From the NCBI GenBank assembly GCA_919902995.1, contig CAKKSD010000019.1:1-37588 (forward strand): a DNA stretch of 37,588 nucleotides. The letters are read 5' to 3'. Below, piece by piece: positions 6,349 to 12,481 of the stretch (positions are counted from its first letter, which is position 1; each line of letters opens with the position of its first letter). This DNA is from Thermodesulfovibrionia bacterium. GTDB lineage: Bacteria; Nitrospirota; Thermodesulfovibrionia; JACRGW01. A program made the position numbers and the translations under genes. Below the pieces are notes generated by a model, which saw nothing but the letters and a program-made list of their open reading frames with translations, was not told the DNA's origin and did no database searches.

Positions 6349-6744
6349 TTATCTTTCTTCTCTCTCAAGCACTGTAATTCTTTTCTCTATCTGTTTCAGC
6401 TCTTTCTCAAGATGTCTTTTGTATTCAAATAAAGCCACTTTTGTCTCTGAGATGCGTCTTTTTCTACCGAGTTCGCAGCCGCAGGTGCAGACTTTTATCA
6501 ATTCCTGTTGGTATTTGTTCAGTTTATCTTTGTTTAATGAATAGTAGATGTGATAACCCTTTCTTTCATCCGTAACCAAACCTGCCTGTTTCATCACGCG
6601 GAGATGCTGGGATACCGCTGACTGGCTGATACCTAATGCCTCTGCAATCGTATTGACAGAAAGCGATCCGGACTTGAGCAGTTCAATAATCTTTATCCTT
6701 GTTTCTGCAGAAAGAACCTTAAAGGATTCGGCTTCAATTTTCAC
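6349..6744 (-). CDS. ArsR/SmtB-family metal-responsive repressor with C-terminal coiled coil
   Basis: A 131-residue winged-helix repressor. The HTH is residues 29-56 (VNTIAEALGISQSAVSQHLRVM), followed by the wing GLVTDERKGYHIYYSL. The C-terminal region is unusual: KVCTCGCELG puts three cysteines at residues 86, 88 and 90, outside the classical alpha-3 metal site, and is followed by a 35-residue charged coiled coil. This suggests a thiophilic-ion sensor. It has its own promoter overlapped by a palindromic operator, so autoregulation is likely, and the two small Cys-rich proteins follow downstream. The metal or metalloid sensed cannot be named. Confidence 0.88.
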   Translation of the reverse strand: MKIEAESFKVLSAETRIKIIELLKSGSLSVNTIAEALGISQSAVSQHLRVMKQAGLVTDERKGYHIYYSLNKDKLNKYQQELIKVCTCGCELGRKRRISETKVALFEYKRHLEKELKQIEKRITVLEREER

Positions 6745-6756
6745 TTTTTTCTCATT

Positions 6757-6802
6757 AAGTATATTATTATTTACTTATATACTTTTCAAGACAAAATGTC
6801 AA
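6757..6802 (-). promoter_or_regulatory. arsR promoter and palindromic operator
   Basis: TTGACA (6802-6797), 17 bp and TATAAG (6779-6774). An inverted repeat AAGTATAT / ATATACTT (6757-6764 and 6777-6784, 12 bp apart) covers the -10, as expected for an ArsR-type operator that blocks polymerase. Confidence 0.75.
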
Positions 6803-6856
6803 GCAAAATCCTCTTTCCGGTTAGGACATCAGCTACATGGGCGGGAATCTCGCTTT

Positions 6857-7177
6857 TTATCTCTTTTCTCCTGTGTTCAAATCTGCATGGTATCCAGCAT
6901 CTTCAATTGCCTTTATCATCTTTTCTACAGTTACTTTACCATCATAATAACTTATTGTTGCCTTTTTCTCTTTGTAGCTCACATCTGCACTGATTACACC
7001 AGGAAGCCTTTTTAATGCTGACTTGACCGTGGCAGGACAGGAGGCACAGGACATGCCTTCAACCTTCAGGGCTACCTTCTTTACCGTGGCTTCAGAACTC
7101 ATCGCAATGTTCACTGGAAACAACAGACACGCCAGGATAAGAACTGATGTGACGACCATATGAATAGTTTTTTCCAT
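6857..7177 (-). CDS. periplasmic MerP-like heavy-metal-associated domain protein
   Basis: A 106-residue exported HMA protein. Residues 1-27 are a signal peptide (hydrophobic VVTSVLILACLLF, cleavage near AMSSEA). The HMA domain spans 35-100 with the metal site GMSCASCPATV (C44, C47), as in MerP and CopZ. It would carry a thiophilic ion (Hg, Cu or similar) in the periplasm. It is the last gene of the run that starts with the thioredoxin-like gene under MerR control. No MerT or MerA is present, so a classical mercury reductase operon is not supported here. Confidence 0.87.
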   Translation of the reverse strand: MEKTIHMVVTSVLILACLLFPVNIAMSSEATVKKVALKVEGMSCASCPATVKSALKRLPGVISADVSYKEKKATISYYDGKVTVEKMIKAIEDAGYHADLNTGEKR

Positions 7178-7202
7178 GATAAACTCCCTCTCTTGATTAA
7201 GG

Positions 7203-7562
7203 TTATTTAATGTCTTCCACTTTACAGCAGACCTCTTCCACTATCTCCTTTCCCTGCTGTAGCTCTTTAAAAACCTGATATGCCTTTAGAGCCCATTGCT
7301 CACCTGGACAACCACCCTCTGTCATAGCCACATTAAGAAACTCTACCAACTCCTCCTGGGTCATGCCAGCCTGATAGGCCATTTTAGTGTATGCCTTGAT
7401 GCAGGGCTCACATTTTGTGACCACAACTATTGCCAGAGCAGCAAGTATTTTGTATTTAGCTGGGACAGCAGCATCTCTGAACGTATCCTCCCGCATCCTG
7501 ACAAGGCCACCCGTGACTTTTGGGCTGAGTTTTCTTAGTTCCGTATAAAGATCTTCAGACAT
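7203..7562 (-). CDS. carboxymuconolactone decarboxylase/AhpD-like protein
   Basis: A 119-residue CMD-family protein. The core KYKILAALAIVVVTKCEPCIKAYTKMA contains the C-x-x-C that in AhpD is the redox-active disulfide, followed by MTQEELVEFLNVAMTEGG. The C-terminus has two more adjacent cysteines (EEVCCKV). I took the ATG at 7562 because AGGAGGGG lies just upstream; a longer frame back to 7622 would overlap the CcdA-like gene. AhpD-like proteins recycle peroxiredoxins or act on small molecules. Its place between a CcdA-like and a MerP-like gene suggests thiol redox chemistry on metal stress. Confidence 0.85.
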   Translation of the reverse strand: MSEDLYTELRKLSPKVTGGLVRMREDTFRDAAVPAKYKILAALAIVVVTKCEPCIKAYTKMAYQAGMTQEELVEFLNVAMTEGGCPGEQWALKAYQVFKELQQGKEIVEEVCCKVEDIK

Positions 7563-7587
7563 TTTCCCCTCCTTTATTAATATGAAC

Positions 7588-8289
7588 TTATATGATAGCA
7601 AGATAAATACTTGCAAAATCATAAACGTAATATATTCCTATCAGGAGGATTAAAACCCCTCCTGCTTTTTCAAATACTGGAACATAACCTTGAAAGAATT
7701 CCATCTTCTTCAGTATACCAACGTATATCCCTGCAATAAGAAGTGGCAGTCCCCGTCCGAGGGAAAAGAAGACCATCAGAGCAGCACTATACCATACATG
7801 ACCTGTGGCCGCTGCAATTGTCAGGATGGTTAATAGAATCGGGATGCAAAAAGGACAGAAGGACATGGAAAAAGGGATTCCCAGAAAGAACGCACCTGCA
7901 GGGCTTCCTGCCTTTCTCCACTTCATCTCAAATCCTATTGTCCTGAATCTGAATACCCCTAACCACCTGAGACCAAGGATTATAAGTACAATTCCTATGA
8001 ATATCTCCCATCTGGGGCCAAAGATAAGACTCACCCTTTCGCCAATATAAGCGAATAAAACTCCTAACAACACATCTGCTACAGTCATCCCGAGCACAAA
8101 GGCAAATGCCCTGCTGAATGAGCCATTTGGAGAGGAACCTTCACGATGGCCTGCAAGATAACCTATAATCACAGGAATAATCAGGAGAGAACGTGGATTA
8201 AATGCCATAGCAAGACCCGTGAGTAATACAAGAACAAAACCCAGGATTGAGATGTTTGACAGAATCTGGAGATTCTCAGGTGAAAACAC
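7588..8289 (-). CDS. CcdA/DsbD-like transmembrane thiol-redox protein, atypical cysteines
   Basis: A 233-residue membrane protein with about six helices, of the CcdA/DsbD-beta family that moves reducing power across the inner membrane. The start is a GTG with AAGGAAGGGG upstream. The usual first active Cys, in an N-P-C or S-P-C motif of helix 1, is replaced: the motif reads FNPRSLLIIP (residues 30-39). Helix 4 has SFCPFCIPIL with C145 and C148, so both thiols lie in one helix. The partner is probably the small thioredoxin-like protein encoded just upstream. Electron transfer by the standard mechanism is doubtful without the first Cys. Confidence 0.82.
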   Translation of the reverse strand: MFSPENLQILSNISILGFVLVLLTGLAMAFNPRSLLIIPVIIGYLAGHREGSSPNGSFSRAFAFVLGMTVADVLLGVLFAYIGERVSLIFGPRWEIFIGIVLIILGLRWLGVFRFRTIGFEMKWRKAGSPAGAFFLGIPFSMSFCPFCIPILLTILTIAAATGHVWYSAALMVFFSLGRGLPLLIAGIYVGILKKMEFFQGYVPVFEKAGGVLILLIGIYYVYDFASIYLAII

Positions 8290-8382
8290 TTCGCACCCCT
8301 TCCTTGATTTCTTTATAAAGCAAACCGTAAATTTCCTGAATTTTAATTTTTTATTTCTCCTGCTCTAAATAATTCTTAAGAA

Positions 8383-8400
8383 GGGGGGCATCTGCCCCCC
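8383..8400 (-). terminator. GC-rich hairpin between the thioredoxin-like and CcdA-like genes
   Basis: GGGGGGC-ATCT-GCCCCCC forms a 7-bp all-GC stem 6 nt after the thioredoxin-like stop. The following minus-strand bases (CTTCTTAAG) are only weakly U-rich, so it may be a leaky terminator or an mRNA stability hairpin that sets different expression levels inside the operon. Confidence 0.5.
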
Positions 8401-8405
8401 CAACA

Positions 8406-8672
8406 TTACAGTGATTTCCCGAGACCTGCTGCCTGAAGTATCTTAATATCAACCCCACGGCCAGTGCAACAATCTGCCAGTTTCCCATCGATAACCACCG
8501 CAGGCACAGAACGGATACCGAGTGCCTTTGCCCTTGCGGCTACCATGGGTTCATTCATGTTCAGAACATCAACATCACAGGATTGGCATGAGGCCTTTCT
8601 TATCTCGTCCACCGTTCCATCACAAACAGGACAGCCTGCGCTGAAGATTTCAATCTTTCTCTTTGCCCTCAT
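8406..8672 (-). CDS. small thioredoxin-fold redox protein (GCPVC)
   Basis: An 88-residue thioredoxin/glutaredoxin-like protein. The N-terminal strand KIEIFSAGCPVC carries the redox pair C14/C17; VPAVVIDGKL is the cis-Pro segment. Two extra Cys pairs occur, SCQSC (about 28-31) and ADCC (about 66), unusual for the family and suggestive of metal or metalloid contact. I chose the ATG at 8672 with GGAGGTGA seven nt upstream; a GTG at 8681 lies inside that site. The promoter is MerR-type. It heads the run thioredoxin-CcdA-AhpD-MerP. Confidence 0.82.
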   Translation of the reverse strand: MRAKRKIEIFSAGCPVCDGTVDEIRKASCQSCDVDVLNMNEPMVAARAKALGIRSVPAVVIDGKLADCCTGRGVDIKILQAAGLGKSL

Positions 8673-8697
8673 TACTCTCACCTCCTTTCTTAACTAC

Positions 8698-8729
8698 AGC
8701 CTAAACCATCCACCCGGGTGGAGAGTCAA
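8698..8729 (-). promoter_or_regulatory. MerR-type promoter/operator for the thioredoxin-CcdA-AhpD-MerP run
   Basis: TTGACT (8729-8724) and TAGGCT (8703-8698) are 20 bp apart, the long spacing that MerR-family activators correct. A perfect 14-bp palindrome, TCCACCCGGGTGGA (8709-8722), fills the spacer. The flanks TTGACTCTC and GGTTTA are shared with the promoter of merR itself. Confidence 0.78.
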
Positions 8730-9130
8730 GTCTTTTTTTCTGCCTCTGTTATTATCGGGCAGATGGATTCAGCCACCCTGTATTTTTTCTGTCCGAGGAG
8801 TTTTGTGAGTTTTGTTTTTAACTCAGCGAGGTTATAAATCTTTTCATCTATCTCTGTGATCTTATTCTTAATAAATCCCTTTGTACATTCGCATGGCACC
8901 TCGCCCCTTTCATGAAGGAGTATTATCTCCTTAATTTCGTCAAGACTAAGACCGAGGGTCTTTGCCTTAAGGATAAACTCTAACCTTTTAACAGTTTCAA
9001 TATCATAAATTCTATACCTGCTCTCTGTTCTTCCTGCTTTTGGCAAGATACCTATCCCCTCATAATACCTGATAGTCCGTGGATTCAGGCCAAATCGTTT
9101 GGCTATATCTCCGATAAAGAATCTTTTCAT
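8726..9130 (-). CDS. MerR-family metal-responsive activator
   Basis: A 134-residue MerR-family regulator: winged HTH at 4-50 (FFIGDIAKRFGLNPRTIRYYE, R-Y-x-I-Y-D), dimerisation helix at 80-115, and metal-loop cysteines C80 and C82 (PCECTKG) plus C124 (SICPI). Tn501 MerR uses C82, C117 and C126. Here the middle one is absent and C80 may substitute, so the metal specificity is uncertain (Hg, Zn/Cd/Pb or other). The ATG at 9130 is chosen because it begins the HTH, and a TATAAT ends 6 nt before it; upstream in-frame starts lie inside the promoter. It likely autoregulates from a leaderless message. Confidence 0.88.
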   Translation of the reverse strand: MKRFFIGDIAKRFGLNPRTIRYYEGIGILPKAGRTESRYRIYDIETVKRLEFILKAKTLGLSLDEIKEIILLHERGEVPCECTKGFIKNKITEIDEKIYNLAELKTKLTKLLGQKKYRVAESICPIITEAEKKT

Positions 9131-9136
9131 GTCCTG

Positions 9137-9168
9137 ATTATAAACCTTCCATCTAAATAGAGAGTCAA
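9137..9168 (-). promoter_or_regulatory. merR promoter/operator, leaderless start
   Basis: TTGACT (9168-9163), a 20-bp spacer and TATAAT (9142-9137), followed 6 nt later by the merR ATG. The spacer shares CTC...TGGAAGGTTTA with the operator at 8698-8729, so the same regulator should bind both. Confidence 0.78.
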
Positions 9169-9216
9169 GAAAAATAATCTTGTATTCCAGCAATAAAAAG
9201 CAGTATCCATTCTTGT

Positions 9217-9237
9217 AACAAAATTGTTAATTAACAA
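9217..9237 (+). promoter_or_regulatory. candidate upstream activator site for the sigma-54 promoter
   Basis: Two overlapping palindromes: AACAAAATTGTT (9217-9228) and the perfect TTGTTAATTAACAA (9224-9237). They lie about 150 bp before the sigma-54 promoter, a usual distance for enhancer-binding proteins. The core ACAAAATTGT recurs before the other sigma-54 promoter. The rest of the gap between merR and 9374 shows no gene. Confidence 0.5.
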
Positions 9238-9373
9238 ACAATATTGTATTAGAATGCATGGTAGTAATTTTTTTGGAAAATTATCAGCAATTATTTCCCA
9301 ATACTAAAAAGCAGTTATATGACAAGTAGTTACGCCATCTTTAACATGCCCTTCTTTGATTGAATATCTTGTC

Positions 9374-9389
9374 TGGCATGACTTTTGTA
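9374..9389 (+). promoter_or_regulatory. sigma-54 promoter of the NOR-like operon
   Basis: TGGCATG-N4-TTGTA matches the -24/-12 consensus TGGCACG-N4-TTGCA, with exactly 10 bp between the GG and G(C/T) dinucleotides. The ribosome-binding site (GAAGGAGG) starts about 12 nt after the -12 element. Confidence 0.75.
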
Positions 9390-9416
9390 TATATTACTAA
9401 GAAGGAGGAAAATAAA

Positions 9417-10028
9417 ATGATTGATTCAAGTAATGTACTAAGTTTGATGAAGGTTGTTTATGCAATATATGTAACCATTGTAATAACCCTGATAGGAAGA
9501 TTTGGTATCGGGATTACAAGGCAGAAAAAAGAGGCTGCGAAGATAGGCCCTTTTCAAAAATGGGTATTCTATGGATGGATAGGGCTACTCGTTTTTACTG
9601 GAGTAGGGATACATATCCTGACTTTCAATAAGATACCATGGGTTAAATGGGATCTGAATCGTCATAAGCTCAGGGCAGACCAGGAATTTAATATTGCCAT
9701 TTCCGATTATAAATTCCAGTTACCTGAGAAAAAGCTTGTAATCAAAGAGGGGCAGACAGTCCGCTTTAACCTTGAGTCCATGGATTATACTTATGGGTTC
9801 GGGCTATTCAGGAAAGACGGTTCTCTCGTTTTCCAGATGCAGGTAGTTCCGGGAAGTAAAAACGATCTTGTCTGGAAGTTCGATAGGTCTGATAACTACA
9901 CTATACGCTCAACCGAATATTCAGGACCTAAGGGTGGCAACCTCTTTGTGAAAAATGCAGTAGTTATTGCCTCAGAGGGGGTCTTTGCCCAGCTTAAAAA
10001 CCGTCTTGAAACGAAGAGTGAGATATAA
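9417..10028 (+). CDS. heme-copper oxidoreductase subunit II-like protein without CuA ligands
   Basis: A 203-residue membrane-anchored cupredoxin. Two N-terminal helices (about 9-32 and 47-69) are followed by a periplasmic cupredoxin domain (about 90-185). Aligned to the true subunit II in this window, the CuA ligands H-C-E-C-H-M become Y126, S165, E167, S169, G173 and L176: the motif reads RSTEYSGPKGG. The fold is kept while the metal centre is lost, as in quinol oxidases. The ATG at 9417 follows GAAGGAGG; an upstream ATG at 9360 lies before the promoter. It partners with the subunit I gene 32 nt downstream. Electrons probably come from quinol or another membrane donor. Confidence 0.82.
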   Translation: MIDSSNVLSLMKVVYAIYVTIVITLIGRFGIGITRQKKEAAKIGPFQKWVFYGWIGLLVFTGVGIHILTFNKIPWVKWDLNRHKLRADQEFNIAISDYKFQLPEKKLVIKEGQTVRFNLESMDYTYGFGLFRKDGSLVFQMQVVPGSKNDLVWKFDRSDNYTIRSTEYSGPKGGNLFVKNAVVIASEGVFAQLKNRLETKSEI

Positions 10029-10060
10029 ATACTTTATAGATAAATCTGGAGGGAAAATTC

Positions 10061-11656
10061 ATGTTGCAGGTTAATAATATAAACCCATTACAGAGAGTGG
10101 CCCTAAGGTTTGCAGTTGTATCCCTTCTTTTTTATGGCCTTTGCATACTCGAAGGGATGCTGATGCGGGCACATCAGATCAAATTCGATCTGTTTGAGGC
10201 TGACCATTACTTCGCTATCATGGGGGCTCATCCCATTGTTGGAATATTCGGGAGTAGCTTCATGCTTGTCTTCGGGGCGTTCTATTTTCTTGTTCCGACC
10301 CTTATGAAGAAGACCATCTACAGCCAGAGACTTGCTGAACTTACATGGATACTGATGACAATCGGAGTAGGGATTGTCTGGTTAAGCGGGTTTGCATTCA
10401 GGTATGCAGCCCTTTATACAAATTACTGGCCCCTTCCAGTTTCAAAGGAGTTCTCGCCATTCGCCCTTGGAACATTCGCCATCGGAAATATCATCATCAT
10501 GGCTGGTGTATTCATCTTCTGCTATAACCTCTTTGCTACGATCTTCCACCAGAGAGATGAGAAGAATCCGATGGGCCCTATGCTTATTTCCGCATTGGGG
10601 ATTGATGGATTCATAAACCTTTACCGCAGATTGACGAGGAAAGGGACCGAAAAGGAACCGATAATGCCGCTTCCAATTGTAGCTATCTTCAGGGGAAGCA
10701 TCGATACTGTTCTTGATGCAGTTGTGCTCGGTGGGATGTCTGTAATCTTCTTGATCCACGCCGTTTATTCTTTCATTGGGACACCATTAGGGTATCATTG
10801 GTTTGACGCATTATTATATAAAAATATCTATTGGTGGGGGCTTGACCTGATTGCTGATGGACTGGTATTGATCTATATAGCAGGGACATGGTATCTGCTT
10901 GCAACAATTATATCCGGCAAACCACTCTTCATGCAGAATATTGCGAGGGCGGCATTGATTGTTGAGCTTGTCGTTTCCTGGAATGTCTGGGGACACCATC
11001 TTCTTTCTGACCAGTCACAGCCAAACCTTATGAAGATCGTATCAGGCGAGATGGTTACTGCCTTTGAGCTTGTTACAATGGGGATTGCAGTCTTCATTAC
11101 ACTCTTTACAATATGGCAGGCAAGACCAATAAAGATGACACCGCCATTGAAATTCTTACTCGGCGGAATCTTAGGATTTTCCCTCGGCGTCCCTGCAGGT
11201 ATTATACAGGCGGATCTCGGTATGAACCGCATCCTCCATAATACCCAGTGGGTAATAGGTGCCCATGCCCATATGCAGTTACTCGTAGGGCTTGGGATGA
11301 CCCTCTATGCTGCACTTTATACACTCTTCCCTATGCTTACAAATGATGTAAAGCTTAAAAGCAATCGCCTCACCAATTTCCATTTCTGGGCACACCTTAT
11401 AGGCGGGATAGGGATGTCAGTTGCTATGGGCTTCGCAGGAATGGACGGTATGTTAAGAAGGACAATCTATCCCGGTGATACCACCTTCCAGCCTCAAATG
11501 ATTGCAGCTGCCTTCTTCGGAAGTCTTATGATACTGGCTTACCTTGCCATGATGTACAATATTATCTCTTCCATCGGTATCAGGGGGTTGATTGAGATAT
11601 TTATTAGACTTCCAAAGAAACTGAAGGGTGCGGCTGAGACAGCAATTCAGGTATAA
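10061..11656 (+). CDS. heme-copper oxidoreductase subunit I, nitric oxide reductase-like variant with Asp active-site ligand
   Basis: A 531-residue protein of 12 or more helices. Haem and metal ligands visible: H57 (GAHPIVG, low-spin haem), H312/H313 (WGHHLL, helix VII) and H402/H404 (GAHAHMQLL, helix X). In helix VI the NorB pattern W-W-x-x-H-L-x-x-E-G reads WWGLDLIADG: the His ligand is D262 and the Glu position is D266. The His-Tyr pair of O2-reducing oxidases is absent. This places it with NorB-like or alternative NOR families rather than cytochrome c oxidase. Its partner lacks CuA, pointing to a quinol or non-cytochrome donor. NO reduction is the best guess; NO dismutation or another reaction is possible. 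Confidence 0.82.
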   Translation: MLQVNNINPLQRVALRFAVVSLLFYGLCILEGMLMRAHQIKFDLFEADHYFAIMGAHPIVGIFGSSFMLVFGAFYFLVPTLMKKTIYSQRLAELTWILMTIGVGIVWLSGFAFRYAALYTNYWPLPVSKEFSPFALGTFAIGNIIIMAGVFIFCYNLFATIFHQRDEKNPMGPMLISALGIDGFINLYRRLTRKGTEKEPIMPLPIVAIFRGSIDTVLDAVVLGGMSVIFLIHAVYSFIGTPLGYHWFDALLYKNIYWWGLDLIADGLVLIYIAGTWYLLATIISGKPLFMQNIARAALIVELVVSWNVWGHHLLSDQSQPNLMKIVSGEMVTAFELVTMGIAVFITLFTIWQARPIKMTPPLKFLLGGILGFSLGVPAGIIQADLGMNRILHNTQWVIGAHAHMQLLVGLGMTLYAALYTLFPMLTNDVKLKSNRLTNFHFWAHLIGGIGMSVAMGFAGMDGMLRRTIYPGDTTFQPQMIAAAFFGSLMILAYLAMMYNIISSIGIRGLIEIFIRLPKKLKGAAETAIQV

Positions 11657-11673
11657 TGAGCCTATATTTTCTG

Positions 11674-12282
11674 TTAATCAATCAAAATCTTCTCGATTTG
11701 TAGTCTTTTTCTTGGGGCAGGGGATTCGTCCGGATAACCGACGGGAAGTAAAGCAACGACATGGATATTTTCGTCCCAGCCAAAGATATCCCTGATCATC
11801 TGTTCATCAATCAGTCTTACCCAGCAACTTCCGAGACCAAAATCTAATGCCCTCAATACAATATGTTCTACAGCTACGCCAATATTAATGGCTATCCTTG
11901 GGCCAATGTCCTCTATACGCATAGTCTTCATCTTCTCATTTCTATTCAGAATTATCTTGACTATCCTGTCTTCAATCGCACCTATCTTTCCAATATCCTG
12001 TAAGCCAGAGACAGTTCCATCCAGATAGCCCTTTATGTCTGCACAACAGACAAATACAACAGGGGCATCTGCTATAAAGGGCTGGTTAAAGGCAGCCTGT
12101 GCCAGTTTCAATTTAGACTCCCTGTCTTTAACTACTTTGAATCGCCATGGTTGGGCATTTGAGCCTGAGGGGGCTAATCTTGCTGCATCCAGAAGGGCAT
12201 TAATATACTCGTCAGGAATAGGATCAGGCTTATACTTCCTTATGCTACGTCTTCTTTCTATCGCCTCTTTAGTTGTTAACAT
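11674..12282 (-). CDS. nitroreductase family protein (FMN-dependent)
   Basis: A 202-residue nitroreductase. The FMN-binding start ERRRSIRKYKPDPI and LAPSGSNAQPWRF are classic, and the C-terminal GLGSCWVR and LLPVGYPDE segments complete the fold. Such enzymes use NAD(P)H to reduce nitro groups, quinones or flavins; some act on cobamide ligands or iodotyrosine. It is convergent with the NOR-like operon, 18 nt from its stop. No Shine-Dalgarno is visible before the ATG. Confidence 0.9.
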   Translation of the reverse strand: MLTTKEAIERRRSIRKYKPDPIPDEYINALLDAARLAPSGSNAQPWRFKVVKDRESKLKLAQAAFNQPFIADAPVVFVCCADIKGYLDGTVSGLQDIGKIGAIEDRIVKIILNRNEKMKTMRIEDIGPRIAINIGVAVEHIVLRALDFGLGSCWVRLIDEQMIRDIFGWDENIHVVALLPVGYPDESPAPRKRLQIEKILID

Positions 12283-12294
12283 AGGACAGGGTTA

Positions 12295-12323
12295 TATTTA
12301 ACTTTTATTTTTAAAAATGTCAA
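12295..12323 (-). promoter_or_regulatory. promoter of the nitroreductase gene
   Basis: TTGACA (12323-12318), a 17-bp spacer and TAAATA (12300-12295) lie immediately before the gene, leaving a leader of only a few bases with no ribosome-binding site. Confidence 0.5.
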
Positions 12324-12445
12324 CTATATCTACTTAAAAAAATACCAAATATCTTCCCAATTCTATAAGGTAGTGTATATTATAAAGAAATTAACATAAA
12401 AGGAGATTCTGCTTAAATAGATTTTTTAAAAAACAATAAAAATTG

Positions 12446-12474
12446 TTGAAATAATGTAATAATTTGTTTAATAT
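12446..12474 (+). promoter_or_regulatory. promoter of the hybrid histidine kinase, leaderless start
   Basis: TTGAAA (12446-12451), 17 bp and TAATAT (12469-12474). The ATG begins 8 nt after the -10, where transcription should start, and there is no Shine-Dalgarno. Confidence 0.65.
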
Positions 12475-12481
12475 TCATTAA

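Noticed and set aside
8383-8400. Strong operon-ending terminator after the thioredoxin-like gene
   Set aside because: The stem is good but the U-tract is poor, and the next genes have no promoter that I can see; listed only as a possible partial terminator.
10061-11656. Annotating the NOR-like subunit I as a normal cytochrome c or cbb3 oxidase
   Set aside because: The helix-VI His and the cross-linked Tyr are absent, and the paired subunit II has no CuA site.
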